From NCBI RefSeq assembly GCF_000472705.1, contig NZ_KI421454.1, forward strand, positions 1 to 64,000: a DNA stretch of 64,000 nt, written 5' to 3'. This document shows positions 35,992 through 45,570 of the stretch, in pieces (position 1 is the first letter of the stretch; every line of letters begins with the position of its first letter). The DNA comes from Mesorhizobium erdmanii USDA 3471 (GTDB lineage: Bacteria > Pseudomonadota > Alphaproteobacteria > Rhizobiales > Rhizobiaceae). The position numbers and the translations under genes are program-made. The notes below the pieces were generated by a model. It searched no databases, had not been told where the DNA came from, and was given only the letters and a program-made list of their open reading frames with translations.

Positions 35992-38466
35992 ATGGTCAAC
36001 TTCGAAGATCTGCTCGACGACAACGAGGCGCCGGTGACCGATCCGCGCGATATCTTCCTCACGCTCGACCGAGCGAAGCGCTTCTCGTTCCCGCGCGACA
36101 TTCAGACCGAAGTGATGAAAGCCTGGTTCCAGGATCCCGACAATCACGACACGGTCATCAAGCTGAACGTGGGCAGCGGGAAGACCGTGGTAGGCCTCCT
36201 CCTCCTCCAGAGCTCCTTGAACGACGGCAAAGGGCCGGCGCTGTACATATGCCCGGACAATCAACTGGTCTTCCAGGTCTCCGAGGAAGCCAATGCATTG
36301 GGTCTCGAGATCGTCGACGACCCGAAGGATCCGGCCTACGCCTCAAGTCAGAAGATCTGCGTCACGACGATCCACAAGCTGTTCAATGGCAAGTCCGTGT
36401 TCGGATTGGAACAGGTGAAGATCGCGATCGGTAGTGTGGTCGTGGACGACGCCCATGCCTGCGTGGCGGCCATCGGCGACCAATTCCGCATAACCCTGCC
36501 GAACACCCACCCGGCCTACAGCAAGATTTTCAAAGCAGCATCGAGCCAGTTGAAGCGACAAAGTCCGTCGCGCTTCCTGGCGTTGGAGGACAGCGATCCA
36601 TGGGCGACCATGGAGGTGCCCTTTTGGGCGTGGAAGGACAATCAGGAAACGATACTGAAGGCCTTGCACGAACAACGGGAGTCAGACGAGCTGATCTTCA
36701 GCTATCCATTGCTAAAGGAGGTTCTGCCCTACTGCCGATGCGTTATCGGCGGGCAATCTCTTGAGATCGAGCCCACCTGCCCGCCCACCGACCTCATTAG
36801 GTCCTTCTTCAAGGCGAAGAGGAGAATCTACCTGACCGCGACCCTCGCGGACGACAGCGTACTCGTCTCGCACTTCGGAGCCAACCCGAAGAAGCTCCGC
36901 GACCCGATCGTGCCGGTATCGTCCCAGTTCATGGGCGAGCGGATGATCTTGATGCCGCAAGAGCTCAATCCCGAGATCGACATCGCCGAGGTCCGGTCGT
37001 TGCTCGTCGACCTTTCTCAGGACCACAACGTGGTCGTCATCGTGCCATCCAAGCCCGCGGCCAACACTTGGAAAGGTGTCGCCGACCAGATCCTGATCGG
37101 CGACAAGGTCGCGCCGGGCGTCGAGAAGCTTCGAAACGGCCATGTCGGCCTGACCGTGCTGGTCAATCGTTACGACGGCATCGACCTACCTGGCGATGCA
37201 TGCCATGTTCTGGCACTGTTCGATCTTCCGGAGGTTTCCTCGTTCCGGGAAGCCGCCGATATGGCGATCCTCGCCGAGTCGAAGGCGGGTCTCCGTCGAC
37301 AGATGCAGCGCATCGAGCAGGGCATGGGACGCGGCGTTCGATCCAACGACGACCATTGCGTGGTCCTGCTGTGCGGCGCCAAACTGACGAGCCGCATCAA
37401 GTCCGTCGATGGCCGCGAGATGCTGGCCGGAGCCACTCAGGCCCAACTCGATCTGTCCATGAGCCTCGCCAAGCAGCTCGATGGCACCGACATCGACGGC
37501 ATCAAGAAGGTCATCGAACAATGCCTGGACCGTGACCCGGGCTGGGTCAAGGTCAGCAAGAAGGCGCTCCTCAAGGCCAAGCCCGGCAAGGGCCTGACTC
37601 TCGATCCGATGGCCGTTGCGCTCCGGACCGCATTCGATCTGGCGAGGTCGGGCGACCACCCCGGCGCACTGGAGGAACTCCGATCGGCCGGTAACAATCT
37701 CGACGATGTCGACGAGAAGGCCTTGACCTTGGTTCGGCAAGCCGAGATAGCGCATCACATCGATCCTGCGAATGCGCAGAAGATATTGCTGTCCGCGCAC
37801 AAGTTGAACAACACCGTGCTCAGACCCATCGACGGCATCGCTTACCAGAAGCTCTCCCCGGTGGCCGGCAAGCAGGCGGCGGCAGTCCAGGAGATCCACC
37901 GAACGAGCTTCCTGGAAGCAGTGGACAGGATGCTGCACTTTAAGTCCTTAGTGGAGGACCTCAAGTTCGAACCGAGCACCTCTAACAAATTCGAAGCGGC
38001 CATTCACGAAACCGGGCGGCTGCTTGGCCTGGGATCGCAACGGCCGGAGAAGACGTCGGAAAAGGGGCCGGACAATCTCTGGGCATTCTCGGACGGAAGC
38101 TTCTTGATCATCGAGTGCAAGAACGGCGCCACCACCGAGCAAGGCATATCAAAGCACGACCTCGGTCAATTGGGCCAAGGCATCGACTGGTTCGAGGAGA
38201 AGTACACTAAGGTCACGCCGAAGACCGCGTTGATAGTGCACCCGATGAAGAACACCGGCTCGGGCGCGGCCATGATCGACGGAGCCCGCGTAATGACCGA
38301 GGTGCAACTCGACAAGCTGCGGAATGTTCTCATGGACTTCGCGAAGGCGCTGGGCGAACCAAACGTGCTGAATGACGTGAGTCGCATCGGTGCACTTCTG
38401 ACCACACATGCGCTAGTGCCGACCATGTTCGTTGATCGATATTCCGTGCCACTAAAGAAGTCCTAG
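35992..38466 (+). CDS. Superfamily 2 helicase with C-terminal PD-(D/E)XK nuclease-like domain
   Basis: An 824-residue protein. The helicase core shows Walker A (NVGSGKTVV, Lys64), a DDAH Walker B (about 152-155), YLTATLAD as motif III and QGMGRGVRS as motif VI. The ~450 residues after Walker B include a DinG/XPD-like layout, but I see no four-Cys iron-sulphur cluster. Near the C-terminus GPDNLW and FLIIECKN give Asp694...Glu708-x-Lys710, the PD-(D/E)XK nuclease signature. ATG 35992 with CAGGA upstream is preferred to a GTG at 35878. Helicase-nuclease fusions on islands are often antiphage proteins, so that is the working hypothesis; DNA repair is the alternative. Confidence 0.75.
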   Translation: MVNFEDLLDDNEAPVTDPRDIFLTLDRAKRFSFPRDIQTEVMKAWFQDPDNHDTVIKLNVGSGKTVVGLLLLQSSLNDGKGPALYICPDNQLVFQVSEEANALGLEIVDDPKDPAYASSQKICVTTIHKLFNGKSVFGLEQVKIAIGSVVVDDAHACVAAIGDQFRITLPNTHPAYSKIFKAASSQLKRQSPSRFLALEDSDPWATMEVPFWAWKDNQETILKALHEQRESDELIFSYPLLKEVLPYCRCVIGGQSLEIEPTCPPTDLIRSFFKAKRRIYLTATLADDSVLVSHFGANPKKLRDPIVPVSSQFMGERMILMPQELNPEIDIAEVRSLLVDLSQDHNVVVIVPSKPAANTWKGVADQILIGDKVAPGVEKLRNGHVGLTVLVNRYDGIDLPGDACHVLALFDLPEVSSFREAADMAILAESKAGLRRQMQRIEQGMGRGVRSNDDHCVVLLCGAKLTSRIKSVDGREMLAGATQAQLDLSMSLAKQLDGTDIDGIKKVIEQCLDRDPGWVKVSKKALLKAKPGKGLTLDPMAVALRTAFDLARSGDHPGALEELRSAGNNLDDVDEKALTLVRQAEIAHHIDPANAQKILLSAHKLNNTVLRPIDGIAYQKLSPVAGKQAAAVQEIHRTSFLEAVDRMLHFKSLVEDLKFEPSTSNKFEAAIHETGRLLGLGSQRPEKTSEKGPDNLWAFSDGSFLIIECKNGATTEQGISKHDLGQLGQGIDWFEEKYTKVTPKTALIVHPMKNTGSGAAMIDGARVMTEVQLDKLRNVLMDFAKALGEPNVLNDVSRIGALLTTHALVPTMFVDRYSVPLKKS

Positions 38467-38758
38467 TCGGTTTGGCGGACGAACTGTTCTTTAGGATAAG
38501 ACCAGAATATTCCTTGTTAGCCAGCATACCATCCGATGGTTCCAGCCCGGGTTAGCCGCTTGACTCTGAGCAGGGGCGGTTTGACAGGGCTGCCTAAATA
38601 TCCGCTTTTCGCAGGCAGATGAAGCTCGCCCAACGACCGGAATCAGGCGGTGCAAAGCCGACGCTCCAGATAGGCTGCGCCGCCGTGCTGCAGGCAATCA
38701 TTTGGAGTCGCCTGTATTTTCCTGGTCATATATCCCTAGTCAGCGCGACCGGCGAAGT

Positions 38759-38991
38759 TCGGCCAAGCGATCGGCCAAATCGACCTACCGATCGCAAATT
38801 TGTACATACTATCAATGCGCTAAGCATAGCGAATATCGGCCATCATCGGCATCGGCATTGGCGTCGTCGATCAACCGTCTCGGTGAAGCTGAGGTAGCGG
38901 CTAACATCGGCCAAATGATCGGCCAGTTATGGGCGCTCAGCTAAAATTTCTGTTGACATATACGTACTTAGCGCGATCTAACATCGGCCAA
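38759..38991. promoter_or_regulatory. Fic upstream region with six TCGGCCA sites in a duplicated pattern
   Basis: TCGGCCA occurs at 38759, 38771, 38836, 38907, 38919 and 38984. The spacings are 12 and 65 in the first trio and exactly 12 and 65 in the second, with a 148-bp offset between trios. The two halves share only about half their other bases, so the sites are conserved within a diverged duplication. A TTGACA at 38953-38958 may be the -35 of the fic promoter, and the last site overlaps the fic ribosome-binding region. Confidence 0.55.
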
Positions 38992-38993
38992 TC

Positions 38994-40181
38994 ATGGAAG
39001 AGACCGTACAGCGCATCGAGCCGGCGCGCCTGGAAGACGTTGCGGAGCCTATCTCCGACGCGCTGGCTGAGCTGTCAGCAAGCTCGGCGGTTCTCGGCGC
39101 CAAGCTGCATCCGCGCACGGCCGCGAACCTGGCGGATCTCGTGCGCATCATGAACACCTATTACAGCAACCTGATCGAGGGCCACAACACGCGCCCCCGC
39201 GACATCGAACGCGCCCTCGCCGGCGAATTCGACAAAGACCAGGAACGACGCAACCTGCAGGTGGAAGCCGCGGCCCATGTTCGACTGCAGGGGGAAATCG
39301 ATCGCCTGGCAGCGGAGGGTCAGCTCCCAGAACCGGCTTCGCTTGATTTTTTGCGCTGGCTGCATGCGGAATTCTACCGTGACGCCGATGAGGCGATGTT
39401 GCGCATTCGCGGCGCAGACAGAGAATTCTTGATGGTTCCGGGTCGGTGGCGATCACAGCCCGAACATGATGTCACTGTCGGCCGCCACCAGCCGCCGTCA
39501 AGCGATCGCGTCGAAGCGTTCATGGAGCATTTCGCTAGCCGGTACCGCTTCCAACGTACGGGCAAAGCGGCTAGGATATTGGCGATTCCGGCCGCGCATC
39601 ATCGGTTCAATTACATTCATCCCTTCCCAGACGGCAATGGACGCGTCAGCCGCTTGATGAGTCACGCCATGGCCCATGAGGCAGGAATCGCCGCGCACGG
39701 GCTGTGGTCGATTTCCCGAGGCCTGGCGCGGGGTCTGGAAAGCCGCGGCGACTATAAACGCATGATGGATCACGCCGACATGCCACGCCAAGGCGATCGC
39801 GACGGCGGCGGTAATCTTTCTATGCGGGCGCTGGCGGATTTTACCTTATGGTTTCTACGCGTATGTATCGACCAGGTCAGTTTCATGTCGAGCCTGTTCG
39901 ATTTGAACCAACTAGCCCGGCGCCTGCAGCGGTTCGTTCAACGCTACGACCTGAAGCCCGAAGCTTTCCGGCTGCTCGAGGAGGCGCTTCTGCGCGGCGA
40001 GTTCGATCGCGGTGAGGCCTCACGTATCGCTGGCTTGCCGGAACGTACGGCCCGCCGCGTGTTTACCGAGGTGCTCGAGCTTGGCCTGCTTGCGTCCGAT
40101 ACCCCGAAAGGACCGGTATCGCTACGCTTCCCGGTCGACACGTTGGACGAACTGTTTCCTAAGCTATTTCCGGAAACTTAG
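38994..40181 (+). CDS. Fic family protein (class II, AMPylation-type)
   Basis: A 395-residue protein with the full Fic core HPFPDGNGRVSR (residues 209-220), where His is the catalytic base that transfers AMP or another NMP to a target protein. An N-terminal inhibitory helix motif S-NLI-EG (residues 58-63) matches the (S/T)xxxE(G/N) autoinhibition motif, making this a self-contained class II Fic rather than a toxin needing a separate antitoxin. The C-terminal ~70 residues (SRIAGLPERTARRVFTEVLE) look like a winged helix, so it may bind its own repeated operators. The target is unknown. It ends 8 bp before the integrase remnant. Confidence 0.85.
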   Translation: MEETVQRIEPARLEDVAEPISDALAELSASSAVLGAKLHPRTAANLADLVRIMNTYYSNLIEGHNTRPRDIERALAGEFDKDQERRNLQVEAAAHVRLQGEIDRLAAEGQLPEPASLDFLRWLHAEFYRDADEAMLRIRGADREFLMVPGRWRSQPEHDVTVGRHQPPSSDRVEAFMEHFASRYRFQRTGKAARILAIPAAHHRFNYIHPFPDGNGRVSRLMSHAMAHEAGIAAHGLWSISRGLARGLESRGDYKRMMDHADMPRQGDRDGGGNLSMRALADFTLWFLRVCIDQVSFMSSLFDLNQLARRLQRFVQRYDLKPEAFRLLEEALLRGEFDRGEASRIAGLPERTARRVFTEVLELGLLASDTPKGPVSLRFPVDTLDELFPKLFPET

Positions 40182-40189
40182 CGTCGCAT

Positions 40190-40655
40190 AACTGCGCCTA
40201 CTGTTTCCCCGCCCCGGCGAGTTGCGAGCCGCCGAATGGGAAGAGTTCGACTTCAAAGGCTCGGTGTGGACCATCCCGGAAGCAAGGCATGAAAATGCGG
40301 CGGCCGCACCGCGTTGCACTTTCGAGGCAGGCCATCACCGATCTCAGAGACATTTCCGGCGGCGAGGCGCTGTTGTTTCCAAGTGTGCGATCGGGTTCTC
40401 GTCCGATTTCCGACAATACACTTAACGCCGCCCTGCGTCGCATGGGTTACAGCAAGAAAAAGCAGCGGCTCACGGTTTCCGAGCAACGGCATCAACTCTG
40501 TTGAATGAATCGGCAAGTGGCATCCAGACGCAAGAGAGACAGCTGACCCATATTGAAAAGAACGACGTTCGGCGCACTTACGCCAGGGCAGAGCACTGGG
40601 AAAAGCGCGTCAGTATGATGCAGTGGTGGGCCGATTATCTGGACGAAATTGGGTG
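40190..40655 (+). pseudogene. Remnant of a second IntS-like integrase (C-terminal half)
   Basis: The DNA closely matches 30430-30905 of the intact integrase (roughly four bases in five the same by eye), covering the Arg, His-x-x-Arg and Tyr motifs of the catalytic domain. It has no N-terminal half. Frameshifts occur, for example around GAAGCAAGGCATG near 40280 and again near 40480-40500, so the frame is broken at least twice. It is probably the integrase of an older island that used the same tRNA. Confidence 0.8.
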
Positions 40656-40913
40656 CACGAAACCTGCAGTTGAACCCAACAAGTGTAACTGCAACCCCGT
40701 GTCCGCACCTATCGTGAACATGAACATCAGCTTTGCGTACGTTATGACATTGGCCGCGTCTATGTTGGGGCGGAACCGGCGACGCAGTCCTTCGAGGGAC
40801 AGGGGCTTTTCACAAATCTACGTCAAGCGACTTAACTGGTTGTGGAGCTTCAATCGTTATTCCGAGTCGGCTGACGGCCGGCGTCAGCACAGCGTCAGGA
40901 ACAGCGGTCTGGC

Positions 40914-41063
40914 TCAGCGTTCCGGCTTGTCGTCCCGGAGGATGCGCTCAGCGGCTCCGTCAAGATCCTCATATTGGCCACTCTTCAACGCCCACAGAAA
41001 GCCAGTCAGCCCCAGTGCGCCAAGAAATAGGGCGACTGGCATGAGGTAGACGAGTATCGTCAT
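40914..41063 (-). CDS. fixS: Cbb3 oxidase assembly protein FixS
   Basis: A 49-residue protein (MTILVYLMPVALFLGALGL at the start) with one transmembrane helix, then GFLWALKSGQYEDLDGAAER, the conserved CcoS/FixS region. It is needed for cofactor insertion into the cbb3 oxidase. Its ATG overlaps the fixI stop (ATGA), which fixes the start. The 258 bp between this gene's stop and the integrase remnant hold no other gene; an inverted repeat (CTGACG/CGTCAG, 40872-40888) may end the fixGHIS transcript. Confidence 0.92.
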   Translation of the reverse strand: MTILVYLMPVALFLGALGLTGFLWALKSGQYEDLDGAAERILRDDKPER

Positions 41064-43348
41064 GATGACCGCGCTGATGGGTGAATGCCGGAATGCGTTG
41101 CCGAAGAAGCCCTCGTCAGCTCGGCGAGCCTAAAGCCCTGCAGCCGCAGCCCGTTTCCGATCACTAGCAGCGATGAGGCGGACATCGCGACCGCGGCGAT
41201 CAACGGCGTGACGTTGCCGAAGATGGCGATCGGCACGGCAACAGCATTGTAGATGATCGCGATGGCTATGTTCTGGCGGATCAGCCGCCCTGCCTTCCGC
41301 GAGACGTCCAGCGCAAGGGGTACGGCCGAAAGGCTTTCACGCAGGAACACGAAATCGGCCGCGTTGCGGCCAATATCGGCGGCGGTCGCGGGAGCGATCG
41401 AGACGTGCGCCGCGCCCAGCGCTGGCGTGTCGTTGAGCCCGTCGCCCACCATCAGGACCTTGTGGCCGGCCTTGGTCAGCACTTCGATCCGCTCAGCCTT
41501 CTCGGACGGCAGCAGCGCCGAAACAAAACGGTCGATGCCCAATATTCTTGCGACATCGCCACAAGCGTCCGGGGTATCGCCCGACAGCATTTCGACCGAC
41601 ACGCCGGCATCCTTCAATTGTCCGACCGCCGCCTTGGCGTCGGCGCGCCTAGCGTCCTCGAACTTGAAGGAGGCGACGATCCTCCCATTCTTCGAAAGCA
41701 CCGTCCCGCCATAGCCGCCATACTTGCCTTCGCCACCGGTCCGGGCTTTCCATCCGGCCCAGCCGCGCCGGCCAAGACGCCAGGTGCTGTCCGCGGTCGT
41801 GGCTTCGATGCCGAGACCCGGGTGCTCGCTGACGGCTTCCAGCTTCGGCTGGCCGGCAAAACCCGCGAATGCGGCGATGGCCTTCGAGAACGGGTGACGG
41901 GAGTGCGCGGCCATGTCGGCTGCCATCGCCAGCATCGCCGGATCGATGGACGACGCGTTGACCAGCCTGGGCTGGCCGAGCGTGAGAGTGCCGGTCTTGT
42001 CGAACACCGCGATGTCGATCGCTGCCAGGCGCTCAATGGCCGATCCGTCCTTGACCATCACGCCGGCTTCGAACAAGCGGCGCGCCGCGACCACTTGCAC
42101 GATCGGCACGGCCAGACCGAGCGCGCATGGGCATGTGATGATGAGAACGGCGATCGCGATCGTCACTGCCCGGTGCCAGTCGCCGGTTACCGCCATCCAG
42201 CCAAGGAACGTCACGAAGGCGGTGAGATGGACCACCGGCGCGTAGAGCGCCGAGACACGGTCGGCGATCCGCCGATAGTGCGCACGACCACCTTCGGCGG
42301 CTTCCATCAGCCGGACCATTTCCGCCAGGAAGGAGTCCTTTGCCGCAGCGGTCGCTTCGATGGTCAGCGGGCCGGTAAGGTTGAGCGTGCCGGCCTGAAC
42401 CTGTTGCCCGGACGTCACGGTTTTTGGTGTGCTCTCGCCAGAAACCAGCGAGCAGTCGAGATCCGACGCGCCCCGAATGATCCGGCCGTCGACAGGGACC
42501 CTTTCGCCTGCGGCGACCAGAAGGTGCATGCCCGGTTCGATCTCGCCAACCGGCAGGTAGTCGCGCGCGCCATCGCCGCGCAGCACGATGGCGCCACGTG
42601 CGGCCAACTGGGACAGGCCTTTCACGGCGGTCCGTGCCCGTTCGCGCATGACGTGATCCAGGGTGCGGCCGATCAACAGGAAAAACAGCAGGGATACGGA
42701 CGCGTCGAAATAGGCGTGATCGCCATGATTGATCGTCTCGTAGAGGCTCATGGCATAAGCGAGCGACACCCCAACCGCGATCGGCACGTCCATGTTCATG
42801 CGGCCGTGGCGCAGTGCATTCCAGGCCGAGCGGAAGAAGATGCCGCCGGCAAAGGTGAGCGCCGGGATGGCGATCAATGCAGAGACCCAGTGAAACAGGT
42901 CGCGGGTAGCACCTTCGGCGCCGGACCAGACCGAGACCGAAAGCAGCATGATGTTGCCGGCGGCGAACCCGGCGACCGCGACCGCGCGGATCAGCTCGGC
43001 AAGCGTCTTGTCCTTCTTATCAGCGTCGGCTTCGAACAGGTGCGCCTGAAAGCCCAGCCGTCCCAGCGCGGCGACAAACGGAGGCACAGAGTCCCCACGC
43101 CACCGGATCGCGACCCGTTTCGTCGACAGGTTGACACGAGCGCCTTCGACGCGATCGAGCCTTCCGAGAGCCGTCTCGATGGCCTGGATGCACGCCGCGC
43201 AGTGAACCGTCGGCACTGAAAGGTCGGTCTGCCAAAGATTGTCGCCAAGCGATCGGCTCGCCAACCTGATCTCCTGGCTAAACGGCAGGACCGATGTGGT
43301 ACTGGTCAGATCCAGCGCCAGTTCCGCGCTGGGTGCACAACAGCTCAT
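41060..43348 (-). CDS. fixI: Copper-transporting P1B-type ATPase FixI
   Basis: A 762-residue inner-membrane ATPase that supplies copper for cbb3 oxidase assembly. Seen: an N-terminal heavy-metal domain with CAAC (Cys50, Cys53), eight hydrophobic helices, the transmembrane CPC motif in ITCPCALGL, phosphorylation site DKTGT, and the hinge motif GDGLNDTPAL. The MSCCAPSAE start with a Cys pair is typical of FixI. Coupled by ATGA overlaps to fixH upstream and fixS downstream. Confidence 0.95.
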   Translation of the reverse strand: MSCCAPSAELALDLTSTTSVLPFSQEIRLASRSLGDNLWQTDLSVPTVHCAACIQAIETALGRLDRVEGARVNLSTKRVAIRWRGDSVPPFVAALGRLGFQAHLFEADADKKDKTLAELIRAVAVAGFAAGNIMLLSVSVWSGAEGATRDLFHWVSALIAIPALTFAGGIFFRSAWNALRHGRMNMDVPIAVGVSLAYAMSLYETINHGDHAYFDASVSLLFFLLIGRTLDHVMRERARTAVKGLSQLAARGAIVLRGDGARDYLPVGEIEPGMHLLVAAGERVPVDGRIIRGASDLDCSLVSGESTPKTVTSGQQVQAGTLNLTGPLTIEATAAAKDSFLAEMVRLMEAAEGGRAHYRRIADRVSALYAPVVHLTAFVTFLGWMAVTGDWHRAVTIAIAVLIITCPCALGLAVPIVQVVAARRLFEAGVMVKDGSAIERLAAIDIAVFDKTGTLTLGQPRLVNASSIDPAMLAMAADMAAHSRHPFSKAIAAFAGFAGQPKLEAVSEHPGLGIEATTADSTWRLGRRGWAGWKARTGGEGKYGGYGGTVLSKNGRIVASFKFEDARRADAKAAVGQLKDAGVSVEMLSGDTPDACGDVARILGIDRFVSALLPSEKAERIEVLTKAGHKVLMVGDGLNDTPALGAAHVSIAPATAADIGRNAADFVFLRESLSAVPLALDVSRKAGRLIRQNIAIAIIYNAVAVPIAIFGNVTPLIAAVAMSASSLLVIGNGLRLQGFRLAELTRASSATHSGIHPSARSS

Positions 43349-43842
43349 TGCAGCGCTCCTTGCGAAATCATGATCCGGCGAACGTCGCGATAGGGCTCTG
43401 TCAGACCGGCATCGGCGTCGACTTCGACGATCCAGACGCCATCCCTTGGCAAGTGCTGCGCGGCAAATTCCTGGTCCGAGACGAGGGCGAGAGTGACGGC
43501 CTTGTCCCCAGCCTCGTAGGCGGGATGACGAAACAGTATCTTGACGCCATGCAACGGAACCGGCTTGCCGGTGGTATCGCTCAAGCTGTAGCGGACCTCA
43601 CCCCGAGCGATCGTCAGTTTGCCGGTCCAACCGAGTGCCGCCTGCGCGCGCCCTTCCTCGGCCTTTCGGTTGAATTGCTGGCTGGCCACATAGGTGTTCT
43701 CGACGACAAGGCCGGTCCAGCTCGTGCTGGCGAGTGTCGCCATCGTCAGATTGACCGCGATGATCACGCCGAAAAAGCCGAGAATGGTGAGCAGCATGTG
43801 CCTGCCGGTGAACTCACGCGTCTTTTGCGTATTGGTGCTCAT
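43345..43842 (-). CDS. fixH: Cbb3 oxidase assembly protein FixH
   Basis: A 165-residue protein with one N-terminal membrane helix (about residues 15-37) and a periplasmic domain (WTGKLTIARGEVRYSLSDTT), as in the CcoH/FixH family that helps build the cbb3 oxidase, probably in copper delivery with FixI. The ATG overlaps the fixG stop and the stop overlaps the fixI start, so fixG-H-I-S is one coupled unit. Confidence 0.93.
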   Translation of the reverse strand: MSTNTQKTREFTGRHMLLTILGFFGVIIAVNLTMATLASTSWTGLVVENTYVASQQFNRKAEEGRAQAALGWTGKLTIARGEVRYSLSDTTGKPVPLHGVKILFRHPAYEAGDKAVTLALVSDQEFAAQHLPRDGVWIVEVDADAGLTEPYRDVRRIMISQGALQ

Positions 43843-45404
43843 CTGGCGATCTCCGGTGCGTTGAAGGTGGCGGTGTATTCGTCCGATTCGAAGCTCGCTC
43901 TGTCCTCGACGCGGAACTTGAAGGTTTGTGCAGCGTGCCGAACCTCACCCGCTGGCTGGCGCACGAAGACCTTCAGCATGTTCAGCCGGTCGGGTTCGAC
44001 CGCGATGGCGAAGAAGCGAGCTGCCGGCAGATCACTGCCGACGACGCTCATTTCGGCTCCCTGCAAGCCCTGCATCGTGACGACGATCGTCCTTGGCTCG
44101 GGGATCATGTTAAGCAGCTTGACGGTGTAACCGTTGCGGATCGAGCCGTCGGACAGGGTCACGAATTGCGGATTGCGGTCGTGCAGGACGTTGATCTCGA
44201 GTCGGTCGCGCGTCAGCAGCGAATAGATCAAGGCAAGCCCGACCGCCGTCCACGCGCTCATGTAGAAGAAGGTCCTCGGTCGGAAGATCTTGCGAATATG
44301 GAAATGCGCCAACCTGGCGGAGAATGTGCTGTCGGCCGTTCTGACGAGTGAAGGGTTCACGGGACCGGAGCCGCCTGCGGTCACCACCGCCATGTTGGCG
44401 TTGTAGTCGGACAGCGTCGCATAGGAGATCAGCCCGCGCTCCTTGCCGAGCTTGTTCATGACGCCGTCGCAGGCATCAAGGCACAGCGCGCAAGTGATGC
44501 ATTCGAGTTGCTGGCCGTCGCGAATGTCGATCCCCATCGGGCAGACTGCGACACAGGCATTGCAGTCGACGCAGTCACCGACCGGCTGCCCCGCAGCCTG
44601 GACCTTCTTGGCGTGCCGCGAACGAGGTTCGCCACGCCAGTCATTGTAGGTCACAGTGAGCGAATTCTCGTCGAGCATGGCAGCCTGGATGCGCGGCCAC
44701 GGGCACATGTAGGTGCAGACTTGCTCGCGCATCAGCCCGCCGAACGTGTAGGTGGTCGCCGTCAGCACCGCGATGGTGACGTAGGCGACCGAAGCGGCGG
44801 TGCCGTTGAATACGTCGCCGATCAGCGTCGGCGCATCGGCGAAATAGAGGATCCAGGCGCCGCCGGTAGCTGCCGCTATGACCAGCCAGATGGCGTGTTT
44901 CGACACACGCAGCACCAGTTTGCGCGCGGTCCAGCGGCCGGCGTCGAGCTTCATGCGAGCGTTGCGATCGCCTTCGATCGCCCGCTCGACAACTAGGAAA
45001 AGATCGACCCATACCGTCTGCGGGCAGGTATAGCCGCACCAGGCGCGGCCGACGGTGGACGTGATCAGGAAGAGGCCGATGCCGGCCATCATCAGAAGGC
45101 CGGCGACATAGTAGAATTCCTGCGGCCATATCTCGATGAAGAAGACGTAGAAACGGCGGTTGGCAAGATCGATCAGCACGGCCTGATCAGGAGCAAACGG
45201 ACCTCGATCCCAGCGCAACCAGGGCATCAGATAATAGATGCCCAGCGTGATCGCCATCACCAGCCATTTGAAGCGGCGAAAGCTGCCCGAGGCGCGTTTA
45301 GGGAAGATTTTCTTGCGCGGAGCATAGAGCGGCTGTCGTGTCTTGGCGGAGTTGACCGCTTTTGCCTCGAGCCGCTCCATCTGCGTTTTATCCAGCACGT
45401 GCAT
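43839..45404 (-). CDS. fixG: Ferredoxin-like membrane protein FixG (CcoG)
   Basis: A 521-residue inner-membrane protein with several helices and two 4Fe-4S motifs, CVDCNACVAVCPMGIDI and CITCALCLDACD, needed for cbb3 oxidase biogenesis (in other bacteria CcoG reduces copper). CGYTCPQTVWVD and MCPWPRIQAAM are further family signatures. ATG 45404 is preferred; a GTG at 45410 and an ATG at 45374 are alternatives, since the GTGGAG upstream is very close. About 200 bp with strong hairpins separate it from fixP. Confidence 0.93.
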   Translation of the reverse strand: MHVLDKTQMERLEAKAVNSAKTRQPLYAPRKKIFPKRASGSFRRFKWLVMAITLGIYYLMPWLRWDRGPFAPDQAVLIDLANRRFYVFFIEIWPQEFYYVAGLLMMAGIGLFLITSTVGRAWCGYTCPQTVWVDLFLVVERAIEGDRNARMKLDAGRWTARKLVLRVSKHAIWLVIAAATGGAWILYFADAPTLIGDVFNGTAASVAYVTIAVLTATTYTFGGLMREQVCTYMCPWPRIQAAMLDENSLTVTYNDWRGEPRSRHAKKVQAAGQPVGDCVDCNACVAVCPMGIDIRDGQQLECITCALCLDACDGVMNKLGKERGLISYATLSDYNANMAVVTAGGSGPVNPSLVRTADSTFSARLAHFHIRKIFRPRTFFYMSAWTAVGLALIYSLLTRDRLEINVLHDRNPQFVTLSDGSIRNGYTVKLLNMIPEPRTIVVTMQGLQGAEMSVVGSDLPAARFFAIAVEPDRLNMLKVFVRQPAGEVRHAAQTFKFRVEDRASFESDEYTATFNAPEIAR

Positions 45405-45544
45405 CTCCACTCGCGCGCGGCCTATGACATCGTTGTGCGACGGACTTGTCTGCTTCGACAGACGTCCGGTCTGCAGTGAGCCCGCTTCGCCGTGTGGGCC
45501 GCGCCGCCTTGCTGCAGGTCAATCGCCGCATGCCGGAATGGTGT

Positions 45545-45570
45545 CGGGGCCCGACTCGTGCCGGGCCCCG
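45545..45570 (-). terminator. Stem-loop in the fixP-fixG gap
   Basis: CGGGGCCCG (45545-45553) pairs with CGGGCCCCG (45562-45570) over 9 bp with an 8-nt loop. There is no T tract on either side. It lies about 40 bp past the fixP stop. Confidence 0.45.
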
